Numbered from the stretch's first letter, positions 40,825-49,684 are shown. The stretch is DNA of 64,000 nucleotides from Candidatus Buchananbacteria bacterium CG10_big_fil_rev_8_21_14_0_10_33_19 (GCA_002773855.1 PEZY01000005.1:147435-211434), one strand, 5' to 3'. Translations and numbers: made by a program. The notes: generated from the letters alone by a model not told the origin.

Positions 40825-42654
40825 TTATTTCCAAATACGTTTTGTTTTTACAAACCATTCATGGAGATTAGAAAAACGGTCAGCTGGCACAGCTATGCTA
40901 TACAAGTTAAAGCCCTTAACACTTTTGTCTTGAGGGTAAGTATAGGTGGCATTAAACAATGAAACTGCTGGTAATTCTTCGGCAATAATTTTTTGAAATT
41001 CTAAATACTTATCTTTTCTTTCATCCCAATTATTAATTCTTCTGGCATCTTCTAATAATTTATCAACAGCCTTATTGGTAAAAATTGCTAGATTTAAGCC
41101 TGGATATTCATTTTGAGATGAATGCCAAAATGGAAATGGATCCGGATCCGTGCCTAAATTTTCAGAAAATAATAAAGATTCATAGTTACGGTTTCTAATA
41201 ACATCTTGTAATATCTTTGACTTATCGACAATGTCTAGCTGAACATCAAAACCAATTTGATCTAATGATGATTTAATCAGTTCCGCAGTTTGAACATTTA
41301 CTGGCTGATCAACGGTGGTTAATTTTAATTGCAAATACCAATTTTTCTTTTGTCTCACTTGCTTAGTTATGCCATCTGCGGTAGTTGTAGAAGTTAATTC
41401 CCAACCATTTTTTTCCAACAATTCAGCCGCTGCTTCTGGATCATAGTCATACTTTTTAATATCTGAATTAACTACTATACCAGGTAAACTAGGCACATCG
41501 GCAATTCGACCCTCACTATTAAAAATATCCTTAACTATAGTTCTTTTATCAATGGCCAAAGCAATAACTTGTCTAATATAATCTGCTTTTAGAAATTCAT
41601 TATTATTTTGATTAAAAAATAAAGCCGTATACTGGGGTTGATCTAAATTATTATAATTTAGATTTTTATATTTTTTTAAATCAGTTCTAAATTCTTTTGG
41701 CAAATAAGCGATACCTTGAACATCCTTGCTTTTAAGTGCATCAACTGCCGAATTAAAATCAGCATAAAACTTAAAAATAATATTATTTAAATAAGGTTTA
41801 TTACCATAGTAACTATTATTTTTAATCAAACTATAAGATTTTATAACACCAACCCTATCTTTGCTAAACTTATCAAATTTCCAAGCACCAGCACCAATAG
41901 GTGCTCTGTTAAGTTCAGTTAAGGTAGCGTTAGCTGGTGGTATAACATACCACAAATGTTCTGGCAGAATACCTACAGTTAATAAGCTTAAAAATGGTGC
42001 AAAAGGCTCTTTCAAAACAAACTTTACAGTATTGTCATCAATCTTTTCGGCAATAATACCGATAAAACTTCTAGCTAATGGACTATTAAACTCTGGATCT
42101 TGAATTGAAGCAATGGTAAAAATAACATCATTAGCAGCAAATTTTTCACCATCATGCCAGCTAACATCACCTCGCAAATGAAAAGTGTAGGTTAATTGAT
42201 CTTCAGATATTTCATAGCTTTCAGCTAAATCTGTCACTAATTGTCTATTTTGATCATATTTCAACAAACCAGGAAATATTAAACTAGCTAAATCTTTATC
42301 AACATCAGTCTGAGCCAATATAGGATTAATAAACCTAGGTGAACCTATTAAACCTTCAACATAATCACCACCAGCTTTAGGCACAGACACTGTAGCCAAT
42401 AAATAACCATTGACCAAAAAAACAATCGAAGCAAAAAGTATAATAAGAGATAAGATGCTTATTTTTTGCCGCTCTTGTTTGGTTAAAACTTTTGGCAAAT
42501 AACGCAACTGTCTAATGGTTGGGAATTTGGATTTATTTAAAACACTCACCAAATGCTTATCCCAATGGTGCTGTTTTTGAAATTTTCTTAAGCTTTTTTT
42601 CTGATGAGAAAAATAACTAGTAACTTTTTTTTTCAATGAAGATAATTGTTCCAC
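40825..42654 (-). CDS. peptide/oligopeptide ABC transporter substrate-binding protein
   Basis: 609 residues, DppA/OppA-like (solute-binding family 5). A basic N-terminus is followed by one hydrophobic anchor (KISILSLIILFASIVFLVNGYLLATVSVP, about residues 63-91), so it is membrane-tethered with the binding domain outside. Family blocks: RFINPILAQTDVDKDLASLIFPGLLKY, YTFHLRGDVSWHDGEKFAANDVIFTI, VKFVLKEPFAPFLSLLTVGILPEHLW, FFNQNNNEFLKADYIRQVIALAIDKRTIV. It probably collects peptides, useful for an auxotrophic cell. The permease and ATPase genes are not in the window. It precedes the tRNA-like sequence and follows secG by 20 bp. Confidence 0.92.
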   Translation of the reverse strand: MEQLSSLKKKVTSYFSHQKKSLRKFQKQHHWDKHLVSVLNKSKFPTIRQLRYLPKVLTKQERQKISILSLIILFASIVFLVNGYLLATVSVPKAGGDYVEGLIGSPRFINPILAQTDVDKDLASLIFPGLLKYDQNRQLVTDLAESYEISEDQLTYTFHLRGDVSWHDGEKFAANDVIFTIASIQDPEFNSPLARSFIGIIAEKIDDNTVKFVLKEPFAPFLSLLTVGILPEHLWYVIPPANATLTELNRAPIGAGAWKFDKFSKDRVGVIKSYSLIKNNSYYGNKPYLNNIIFKFYADFNSAVDALKSKDVQGIAYLPKEFRTDLKKYKNLNYNNLDQPQYTALFFNQNNNEFLKADYIRQVIALAIDKRTIVKDIFNSEGRIADVPSLPGIVVNSDIKKYDYDPEAAAELLEKNGWELTSTTTADGITKQVRQKKNWYLQLKLTTVDQPVNVQTAELIKSSLDQIGFDVQLDIVDKSKILQDVIRNRNYESLLFSENLGTDPDPFPFWHSSQNEYPGLNLAIFTNKAVDKLLEDARRINNWDERKDKYLEFQKIIAEELPAVSLFNATYTYPQDKSVKGFNLYSIAVPADRFSNLHEWFVKTKRIWK

Positions 42655-42674
42655 TGTAACTTATTGTCGGTATT

Positions 42675-42884
42675 TTAATATAAAATGTTTACAAAAGCGG
42701 TAACAAAAAATATTACAGCTAGTATAATAGTAAGTTGAAATAAAACTTTTTCAATGCTTCTTCTAGCGCGATAAACATTACCTTCGCCACCAAAAGCCGC
42801 GCCTAATCCAGAACCTCTATTTTGAAGGACGATTACAACGATCAAAGCAATTGCAGACACTATCTGAATAATATCTATTATCAT
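42675..42884 (-). CDS. secG: protein translocase subunit SecG
   Basis: 69 residues with two hydrophobic helices and the family loop VLQNRGSGLGAAFGGEG between them. SecG assists SecYE in export. First of a pair with the peptide-binding protein, 20 bp apart. The leader contains a hairpin, GCGTTT / AAACGC (42915-42934), that displays GGGGAGGA in its loop on the minus strand, about 37 nt before the start. Confidence 0.95.
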   Translation of the reverse strand: MIIDIIQIVSAIALIVVIVLQNRGSGLGAAFGGEGNVYRARRSIEKVLFQLTIILAVIFFVTAFVNILY

Positions 42885-43019
42885 AATTAATAGCTTAATT
42901 TAAATAATTAAATAGCGTTTTCCTCCCCAAACGCCAAGTATATAATTATCTCTTATATCTAATATAATATCACACTTTAGTTATAAAGTCAATTACTGAA
43001 ATATTTGGATGAGATATGT

Positions 43020-43025
43020 TATAAT
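43020..43025 (+). promoter_or_regulatory. extended -10 promoter, near-leaderless start
   Basis: TG-T-TATAAT with -10 at 43020-43025 and a weak CTGAAA 18 bp upstream. The start near 43032 is only about 5 nt before the ATG at 43037. Confidence 0.6.
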
Positions 43026-43036
43026 TAATTTACCTT

Positions 43037-43756
43037 ATGCAAACAGTAATCAACAACCCACAAAATAATCTAAAATATTACATTCCGCCAAAATGGATAA
43101 TAATATTACTAATTATTACTATTACTATTATAGCCTTGTTTGTTTTGATTGCCAAATTAAGCAAACCCAGCAACAGCAACTCTCCCAATAACATAATAAA
43201 CAACTTACCAATTAACAACCCCACTAGGCTATTAGCCGAAAAAAGGGATCGTCCCAGCTTTGGCAATCCAGATGCTAAATTGGTTATAGTTGAGTTTTCC
43301 GATTTTCAATGCTCAGTCTGCCAAGCGGAATTTCCAATCATTAGAGCAATTGCCAATAAATACCAAGATCAAATTCTTTACATTTACAGACAATACCCTA
43401 TAATCAATGATGGCTCTCCACTAGTTTCTCAGGCCTCTTTGTGTGCCAACGAACAAAATAAATTTTGGCCACTGCACGACCGGCTATTTTTAAACGCCAA
43501 AAGTGATTTCACCAAAGATGATCTTATTACCATTGCTCAGCAATCTGGCTTAAACAAAAATCAATTCAGTAATTGTCTATCATCAGAAAAATATCAGGAT
43601 ATAATTAATGAAGATTTTCAAGATGGCTATGCTCTACAAGTTCCAGGCACACCAACATTTTTTATCAATGGCAATAAATTAAGTGGTGAAGTATCTACTG
43701 ACAACTGGGAACTGATCATAGATCAATCATTGAAATTAATAAATAGTCAAAAATAA
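43037..43756 (+). CDS. membrane-anchored DsbA/thioredoxin-4-like oxidoreductase
   Basis: 239 residues. One transmembrane helix (about 20-40) is followed by an Asn/Pro-rich linker and a DsbA-type domain. The active site is VEFSDFQCSVCQAEF with Cys92-x-x-Cys95, and the cis-proline loop is VPGTPTFFING. ARREYP-like IYRQYPI and the helical insert agree with the thioredoxin-4 group (BdbD/DsbG-like). It likely forms or repairs disulfides in exported proteins; the giant Cys-rich protein at 1245 is an obvious candidate client (inference). The cyclophilin gene follows after 2 bp. Confidence 0.92.
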   Translation: MQTVINNPQNNLKYYIPPKWIIILLIITITIIALFVLIAKLSKPSNSNSPNNIINNLPINNPTRLLAEKRDRPSFGNPDAKLVIVEFSDFQCSVCQAEFPIIRAIANKYQDQILYIYRQYPIINDGSPLVSQASLCANEQNKFWPLHDRLFLNAKSDFTKDDLITIAQQSGLNKNQFSNCLSSEKYQDIINEDFQDGYALQVPGTPTFFINGNKLSGEVSTDNWELIIDQSLKLINSQK

Positions 43757-43758
43757 AT

Positions 43759-44442
43759 ATGCTACAAAAAATAATTGTCTTAGCATTGTTAATTATTACT
43801 GGTGTAGTTATTGGACTAGGTATAAACAATTACTTGTCTAAAAAACTAATAACTGATAATAATACATCTGTCATTGAGAACGATGTTGCTGTCTTAGACA
43901 AAACTATGACTAATCAAAATAATAATCAAAACAATAACATGACACAAGACACTAATATTTCTGCCACCGGCGCTACTATCAAAACTAATTTAGGTGATAT
44001 TACTGTTAAGTTTTACACCGAAGACGCCCCTAAAACCGTAGCCAATTTTATTAAACTGGTCAGTGAAGGATTTTATAATGGCACTAAATTTCACCGAATT
44101 ATGAAAGACTTTATGATTCAAGGTGGCGACCCCTTAACTATAGATGATTCTATGAAAGATCGTTGGGGTACTGGTGGCCCGGGCTATAAGTTTGATGATG
44201 AAATTAACAATCACAAACTAGTTGAAGGTTCTCTAGCTATGGCTAATGCCGGTGCTAATACTAATGGCAGTCAATTTTTTATTGTTACTACTGCCTCTAC
44301 TCCTTGGCTAGATGGTAAACATACCAACTTTGGTGAAGTTATTAGTGGTCTGGATATTGTAAGATTAATTGAAAACACTCCAACTACCGAATTAGATCGA
44401 CCAATCAATGACGTGGTAATTAATTCTATTGAACTACAGTAA
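43759..44442 (+). CDS. membrane-anchored cyclophilin-type peptidyl-prolyl isomerase
   Basis: 227 residues. An N-terminal helix (KIIVLALLIITGVVIGLGI) anchors it, an Asn-rich linker follows, and residues 73-227 are the cyclophilin domain: KTNLGDITVKFYTEDAPKTVANF, FHRIMKDFMIQGGD with the catalytic Arg, LAMANAGANTNGSQFFI, and W-x-D-G-K-H-T-x-F-G-x-V. It catalyses proline isomerisation, here presumably on exported chains. Coupled to the DsbA-like gene, forming an extracytoplasmic folding pair. A terminator follows. Confidence 0.95.
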   Translation: MLQKIIVLALLIITGVVIGLGINNYLSKKLITDNNTSVIENDVAVLDKTMTNQNNNQNNNMTQDTNISATGATIKTNLGDITVKFYTEDAPKTVANFIKLVSEGFYNGTKFHRIMKDFMIQGGDPLTIDDSMKDRWGTGGPGYKFDDEINNHKLVEGSLAMANAGANTNGSQFFIVTTASTPWLDGKHTNFGEVISGLDIVRLIENTPTTELDRPINDVVINSIELQ

Positions 44443-44460
44443 ATAACAGAAAACCAGCCA

Positions 44461-44493
44461 AAAACCTCCAAATTTTAATTGGGGGTTTTATTA
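44461..44493 (+). terminator. terminator of the DsbA-cyclophilin pair
   Basis: AAAACCTCC / GGGGGTTTT stem with one G-T pair, then TATTATT. It directly abuts the next promoter. Confidence 0.75.
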
Positions 44494-44522
44494 TTGACAA
44501 AAATATTAAAACATGATATAGT
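44494..44522 (+). promoter_or_regulatory. strong promoter with boxA-like leader
   Basis: TTGACA (44494-44499), 17-bp spacer, TATAGT (44517-44522). Just after the predicted start, GTTCTTTAACAATCTG (44533-44548) resembles the rrn boxA antitermination element. The leader of about 90 nt ends in a perfect AGGAGG. Confidence 0.8.
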
Positions 44523-44619
44523 TAACAGTTCAGTTCTTTAACAATCTGTTGTTGTTGAAGTGGTTACAAGTTCCAACGCCCTACTTGTTTAAAACAAGAG
44601 GTGCACAGGAGGATCTGCC

Positions 44620-45795
44620 ATGAGTAGCAGAAAAATAAAGAAAATTATTACCCGTTTTCCCAATTTGGAATGTGGCTTTTTCGCCGCCTTACTAGTCTAC
44701 TGTCTGAAGGTTTGTCGCCATTTGGGCATTACGACTGGCAAATTGGTATGGGAATTTATTTCCACTGCCACCGGAGTAGATAACCCTGATGCAAATCCGG
44801 AGATTATCTACTTTAATGTTGGCGAGGGTGAATACGATCAACACGGCAAAGAACGGAACAGGTCGCTATGCGAGATCTGTTCTTTGGATTTAATCCGAGA
44901 AACTTATAATTTCTTGTCTGGCCGACCCTGGATTCGGGAAATCTTTCAACTAGTACGCGATAATGATGTTGATGGTCTGGCGATATCTAGTCATCCCTTC
45001 AATTTACGCGAACTAATGACGGCGTTGTCCTACAATTATCAGGACAAGCCGCAATTGGTATTGGATTGGCTCACTCTAGCTTTCTGTGGCGTTTTCGAAT
45101 GTTGCAAGGCTGGAGTGCCCATTAAGGATGTTTTCACTCCGGAGCATATGGTCCAGGGAGTAGCTTGCTTTGCACCACTTCAATTGGAATGGTTCGAAGA
45201 ACTCTTAACCGAGGCCACTATCACCGTCAAGCGTCACCGCGCTTGGGCCAATAAGGCCGTCAAAATTGCCATAGACAAAGGCAAATTTGCCACTATCAAT
45301 GTCCCAGACATTGGTGATGTTAAAGTGCTGGAAGTTTGGTGTGACTCTTTTAAAACCGGCTCTGCTGGTCGCCAAGCTGGTTATCATATAGTAATCCAAT
45401 GGAACAAAGATGGTCACTGTCAAATCCATGGAGGCCATATTAAAGAAAAGTTGGAAAACGGATCTATTATTAAAAGGTGGATCCATTTGGGTATGGTAGC
45501 CAAAGAATTGCGCCTCTTGGAAGCCAAGTTTCGCGGTCGGAAAATTACCCCCGATCAAGACTGGACCAAAAGCGGCAATATTTTCTTTGTCGAGAATAAG
45601 ACCAAGATCCCTTGGTACTTGCCGGAGTTTGTCACCAGTCTATACAACGGCACTATGAGTAGCCGAGACATTCCCGCAACGGTTATCGGTAAACCAAAAC
45701 TGTTTGAAGCGGTTATCCAGTCGTTGCCAAAATGCAAATTGGTAGTACAGATTGACAAAAATAAAAAACAAATACTTGAAGTAATCACAGCTTAG
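44620..45795 (+). CDS. orphan cytosolic protein, distantly MYG1/DHH-like
   Basis: 391 residues, not firmly recognised. The opening KKIITRFPNLECGFFAALLVYCL and the later IIYFNVGEGEYDQHGKE sit where MYG1/UPF0160 proteins have T-H-N-G-x-F-H-x-D-E and D-V-G-G-x-Y-D-H-H. Several metal-binding residues are changed, so it may be a degenerate relative. The C-terminal part (GYHIVIQWNKDGHCQIHGGH, LRLLEAKFRGRKI) is rich in His. Two sampled lines are 40% and 43% GC, above the neighbours. Strong promoter, perfect AGGAGG site 7 nt before the ATG and a strong terminator make it a free-standing, probably well-expressed gene. No signal peptide. Confidence 0.75.
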   Translation: MSSRKIKKIITRFPNLECGFFAALLVYCLKVCRHLGITTGKLVWEFISTATGVDNPDANPEIIYFNVGEGEYDQHGKERNRSLCEICSLDLIRETYNFLSGRPWIREIFQLVRDNDVDGLAISSHPFNLRELMTALSYNYQDKPQLVLDWLTLAFCGVFECCKAGVPIKDVFTPEHMVQGVACFAPLQLEWFEELLTEATITVKRHRAWANKAVKIAIDKGKFATINVPDIGDVKVLEVWCDSFKTGSAGRQAGYHIVIQWNKDGHCQIHGGHIKEKLENGSIIKRWIHLGMVAKELRLLEAKFRGRKITPDQDWTKSGNIFFVENKTKIPWYLPEFVTSLYNGTMSSRDIPATVIGKPKLFEAVIQSLPKCKLVVQIDKNKKQILEVITA

Positions 45796-45804
45796 ATTAG
45801 ATTA

Positions 45805-45840
45805 CCCCCCCCCCCAGCGTCACAACGCTGGGGGTTTTTA
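45805..45840 (+). terminator. strong terminator with a C11 run
   Basis: Stem CCCCCAGCGT / ACGCTGGGGG, loop CACA, then TTTTTATT. The 5' side is part of an uninterrupted run of eleven C (45805-45815). Confidence 0.9.
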
Positions 45841-45933
45841 TTACCCCAAATATAAATTATAACTATAAAATATTGTCCTCTGCTTAGAAACTTAATCAAT
45901 AACATTACCCATAGAATTGACGCATGATTGACT

Positions 45934-45962
45934 TTGACAATACTACCATAATCAGATATAAT
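45934..45962 (+). promoter_or_regulatory. consensus promoter of uvrA
   Basis: TTGACA (45934-45939), 17-bp spacer, TATAAT (45957-45962). Start near 45969; this places the ATG at 45995 as the uvrA start, not the TTG at 45968. Confidence 0.85.
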
Positions 45963-45994
45963 AAGCGTTGATTAAATTTAAAGCTATATTTATT

Positions 45995-48838
45995 ATGAAA
46001 GATAAAATATCAATATCCGGTGCAAGGGTAAATAACCTGAAAAATATTGATGTTGATATCCCTAAAAATAAATTAGTGGTTATTACTGGCTTGTCAGGAT
46101 CTGGTAAATCATCTCTAGCTTTTGACACTATTTATGCTGAAGGCCAAAGACGCTACGCTGAAAGTTTATCCTCATATGCCAAACAATTTTTAGACTTAAT
46201 GGATAAACCTGATGTTGATAATATTGACGGTCTTTCTCCCACTATTGCCATTGACCAAAAATCGTCCTCTGTTAATCCTCGCTCCACTGTCGGGACGATT
46301 ACCGAAATTTACGACTACTTAAGACTGCTTTACGCTAAAGTCGGTATTGTCCATTGTTATAAATGTGGTCAAGAAATCAGCAAACAAACTTCAGCTCAAA
46401 TATTAGACAAAATAGCTGAACTACCAGTCAATACTAAAATTCAATTATTAGCACCAACTGTTTTAAATCAAAAAGGGGCTCACACCAAACAAATCGAAGC
46501 TATCAATCGAGCCAACTACGAGCTCCTTAGGATTGATGGCAGTTTTTATAATATAAAGGAAGCCAAAGATTTAAAACTTGATAAAAATTCTACTCATACT
46601 ATTGAAATTTTAATTGATAGCATGATTATTTCAAGCGAAATAAACAAAAAAATTAAAAGCGATTTAGATTGGCAGCGACTAGAAAAAGCCGTGGCCCTAG
46701 CCTTGGATTTTGGTAACGGATTTCTAAATATCTACCTCCCAGAAGCAGATAAAAACCTACAATTTAATCTTTACTATGTCTGTCACAACTGTGGTGAAAA
46801 TATTGCCGAAATAGAACCTCGAACTTTTTCTTTTAACTCGCCATTTGGTGCTTGTTCTGATTGTCGTGGCTTAGGCATTAGACTAGTACCAGATAAAGAT
46901 TTAATAATTCCTAACAAGCGACTAACCCTAGCTGAGGGAGCAATTAAGCCTTGGTCTCGAAATTTTGCCTCTCAAAGCTCTAATTTCAAACTCTTAGAGC
47001 AAGTAGCTAAAGAAAATAAATTTAATTTAAACATGGCAGTCCAAGATTTATCAGCTAAAGCTATTGATGTAATCTATTATGGTACCGGCAATAAAATATA
47101 TGATATCGATGGCAAAAAAATAGAATTTGAAGGTTTAATTAAATTCATTGAAAATAAATACAAAGAAACTAAATCAGAGTATTTACAAAAAACTTTAGAA
47201 GATTATATGAGAACCTCTACTTGCCCAGCCTGTTTTGGTCATCGTCTAAAACCAGAAGCTTTAGCTGTAACCATTGCTGACAAATCTATTGCTGATGTTA
47301 GTGATTTAGATATTAATCAATTAGCTAATTTCTTTGAAGAACTTAGTAAAAAATGGAAGTCTAATTCTCGAGAAGGCAAAATATCCAAACAAGTTATCAA
47401 AGAAATTACCAAAAAAATTAGTTTCCTGCAAAATGTTGGACTTAATTATTTAACTCTTAGTCGTAGTGCTAATACTTTGGCTGGTGGCGAAGCTCAAAGA
47501 ATTAGATTAGCTACTCAAATCGGTTCTGGCTTAGAATCTGTAACTTATATTTTAGACGAACCATCAATCGGTTTACACTCCCGCGATAATGCCAAACTAA
47601 TCGATACCCTACAAAAACTCAGAGACAAAGGTAATTCAGTAATAATTGTCGAACACGACGAACAAATGATGGCAGCTGCCGATTATTTAATCGACGTAGG
47701 ACCAGGAGCTGGTAGTTTAGGCGGTGAAATAGTGGCTTATGGTACCTTTGACCAAATCAAAAAAGACAAAAAATCTATTACTGGCCAATATTTATCCGGC
47801 GCCAAAGAAATAAAACCACCAACAAAATTTAGAATTGGCAATGGTAAATTTATTGAAATAATTGGTGCTGCTGAATTTAATTTAAAAAATATTGATGTTA
47901 AAATTCCATTAGGTAAATTAGTTTGTATTTCTGGAGTTTCTGGTAGTGGTAAATCCACACTAATGACCGAAATATTAGCCAAAGCTTTATCCAATAAATT
48001 CTATCGCACCAAAGATTTACCAGGTAAACACAAAGAAATTAAAGGTTTAGATAATTTAGATAAAATTATTAATATTGATCAGTCACCAATTGGGCGAACG
48101 CCTAGATCTAATCCAGCTACTTATACTGGTGTCTTCACTTATATCAGAGACTTATACGCCAATTTACCAGAAAGTAAAATCCGAGGTTTTAAACAAGGCC
48201 ATTTTAGTTTTAATGTTAAAGGTGGTGGCAGATGTGAAACTTGTTCTGGTGATGGTATGGTAAAAATTGAAATGCAATTTCTGCCTGATGTCTATGTAGA
48301 GTGTGAAGAATGTCATGGTAAACGCTATAATTCTGATGCCTTAGAAATTCACTACGACGGCAAAAATATTGCTGATATTTTAGATATGTCAGTGTCTGAA
48401 GCTAGAAAATTTTTCTCTATCCACCAACAAATAATTGACAAGTTATCAATCTTAGAAGAAGTTGGCTTGGGTTATTTAAAATTAGGTCAAAGCGCTACCA
48501 CTCTTTCTGGTGGTGAAGCTCAAAGAGTCAAATTAGCCACCGAATTATCCAGAAGACCAACCGGCAAAACCCTATATATTCTAGATGAGCCGACTACTGG
48601 CTTACATTTTGATGATGTTAAAAGATTATTGCAAGTTCTAAACCAATTAGCCGACAAAGGTAATTCTGTTTTAATTATTGAACATAATTTAGATGTAATA
48701 AAATCAGCTGATTGGGTTATCGATATGGGTCCAGAAGGTGGTAGTGGTGGTGGTGAAATAGTCGCCGCTGGCACACCACTTGATATTAAAAAAGTTAAAA
48801 GAAGTTATACTGGTCAATACCTTAAAAATTTAATTTAA
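45995..48838 (+). CDS. uvrA: excinuclease ABC subunit A
   Basis: 947 residues from MKDKISISGARVNNL. UvrA is the damage-sensing ATPase of nucleotide excision repair. Both ABC modules are complete: Walker A GLSGSGKSS and GVSGSGKST, signatures LAGGEAQRIRLA and LSGGEAQRVKLA, Walker B YILDEPSIGLH and YILDEPTTGLH. The zinc modules are CYKCGQE (partial set), CHNCGE...CSDCRG, CPACFGHR and CETCSGDG...CEECHGKRY. Standard length. Own promoter and terminator, no Shine-Dalgarno site. Confidence 0.98.
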   Translation: MKDKISISGARVNNLKNIDVDIPKNKLVVITGLSGSGKSSLAFDTIYAEGQRRYAESLSSYAKQFLDLMDKPDVDNIDGLSPTIAIDQKSSSVNPRSTVGTITEIYDYLRLLYAKVGIVHCYKCGQEISKQTSAQILDKIAELPVNTKIQLLAPTVLNQKGAHTKQIEAINRANYELLRIDGSFYNIKEAKDLKLDKNSTHTIEILIDSMIISSEINKKIKSDLDWQRLEKAVALALDFGNGFLNIYLPEADKNLQFNLYYVCHNCGENIAEIEPRTFSFNSPFGACSDCRGLGIRLVPDKDLIIPNKRLTLAEGAIKPWSRNFASQSSNFKLLEQVAKENKFNLNMAVQDLSAKAIDVIYYGTGNKIYDIDGKKIEFEGLIKFIENKYKETKSEYLQKTLEDYMRTSTCPACFGHRLKPEALAVTIADKSIADVSDLDINQLANFFEELSKKWKSNSREGKISKQVIKEITKKISFLQNVGLNYLTLSRSANTLAGGEAQRIRLATQIGSGLESVTYILDEPSIGLHSRDNAKLIDTLQKLRDKGNSVIIVEHDEQMMAAADYLIDVGPGAGSLGGEIVAYGTFDQIKKDKKSITGQYLSGAKEIKPPTKFRIGNGKFIEIIGAAEFNLKNIDVKIPLGKLVCISGVSGSGKSTLMTEILAKALSNKFYRTKDLPGKHKEIKGLDNLDKIINIDQSPIGRTPRSNPATYTGVFTYIRDLYANLPESKIRGFKQGHFSFNVKGGGRCETCSGDGMVKIEMQFLPDVYVECEECHGKRYNSDALEIHYDGKNIADILDMSVSEARKFFSIHQQIIDKLSILEEVGLGYLKLGQSATTLSGGEAQRVKLATELSRRPTGKTLYILDEPTTGLHFDDVKRLLQVLNQLADKGNSVLIIEHNLDVIKSADWVIDMGPEGGSGGGEIVAAGTPLDIKKVKRSYTGQYLKNLI

Positions 48839-48841
48839 AAT

Positions 48842-48873
48842 AAAAAAACCACTTCATTATAAGTGGTTTTTTT
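48842..48873 (+). terminator. intrinsic terminator of uvrA
   Basis: AAAAAAACCACTT / AAGTGGTTTTTTT, loop CATTAT. Confidence 0.9.
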
Positions 48874-48900
48874 ATTTTATAATTATAGCTAAATACCTAA

Positions 48901-48929
48901 TTGACAAATTAAAATATATTTTGTACAGT
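48901..48929 (+). promoter_or_regulatory. promoter of the 48978 gene
   Basis: TTGACA (48901-48906), 17-bp spacer, TACAGT (48924-48929). Leader of about 42 nt ending in AAGGAG 7 nt before the ATG. Confidence 0.75.
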
Positions 48930-48977
48930 AACTTATCAAGTTAGTACCTTAAAACATCCATCATCAAGGAGCCAATC

Positions 48978-49649
48978 ATGTTCAATATCAAAAAATTGTT
49001 TACCAAGTCAAAATCAAAAACTAATGAGCCATCAGGCATTCACTCTAAGCACAATCAACATATTGGATACAGCAATTCTGAATCTTTAGCTAATCAAGCT
49101 AAACAAAAAGAAATCAATGATCGCAGACAAGCTCAATTTGAAAAGCTAGGTATCTCCTATACTATGGTCGTCCTAGCTGAGGCTCATGGCATTAAAAATA
49201 TTGACCCCGAAAAATTAGCCACAGAAACTTCGGCGATTAACAATCAACTAGCTATTTTAGGTTTTAATATCAGAATTAACTGCCTTGAATCATTTGAATG
49301 TCAACTACTTTATTTAGACTATCAAAGACTAAGGATCAACAAACAAGCCAGTGGTATTCACTTACCAGACCATAATCTAGTTGAAATAATAGTCTTAAAA
49401 GAAGCTGAAAAAATAATTAGAAATAAATATAAGTTAGAAGACAACCCCACTACCGGCAATCTAGCTACAAAATTTCAATCAGAAGTAAAGCAAGCTTTTG
49501 AATTTTTATTTAAAAAATCAGCCAACCACCAACTAAGGCAACAAGCTGAAATAAAAATTAGACAAGACAGAAAATTAGCTCCTACCGAAGCTGTTCCAGA
49601 GATTGAAATTCTTAATATGATGGAAAGAATTAGTCAACAAAAAAAATAA
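48978..49649 (+). CDS. hypothetical helical cytosolic protein
   Basis: 223 residues, not recognised. The basic Ser/Lys-rich N-terminus (FNIKKLFTKSKSKTNEPSG) is followed by a predicted helical body rich in Lys, Glu and Gln, with little beta structure (EKLGISYTMVVLAEAHGIKNI, LNMMERISQQKK). No membrane segment or catalytic motif is visible. It shares the free-standing layout of the other orphan genes: TTGACA-17 promoter, good ribosome site, own terminator. It converges on recA. No homology to family X was seen. Confidence 0.75.
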   Translation: MFNIKKLFTKSKSKTNEPSGIHSKHNQHIGYSNSESLANQAKQKEINDRRQAQFEKLGISYTMVVLAEAHGIKNIDPEKLATETSAINNQLAILGFNIRINCLESFECQLLYLDYQRLRINKQASGIHLPDHNLVEIIVLKEAEKIIRNKYKLEDNPTTGNLATKFQSEVKQAFEFLFKKSANHQLRQQAEIKIRQDRKLAPTEAVPEIEILNMMERISQQKK

Positions 49650-49678
49650 CGCAATTATTAAATTGCGTTATTATTTTT
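49645..49678. terminator. bidirectional terminator between 48978 gene and recA
   Basis: Perfect stem AATAACGCAATT / AATTGCGTTATT around ATTA, with ATTTTTGA on the plus side and an A-run (T-run for recA) on the other. Confidence 0.9.
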
Positions 49679-49684
49679 GATTGA

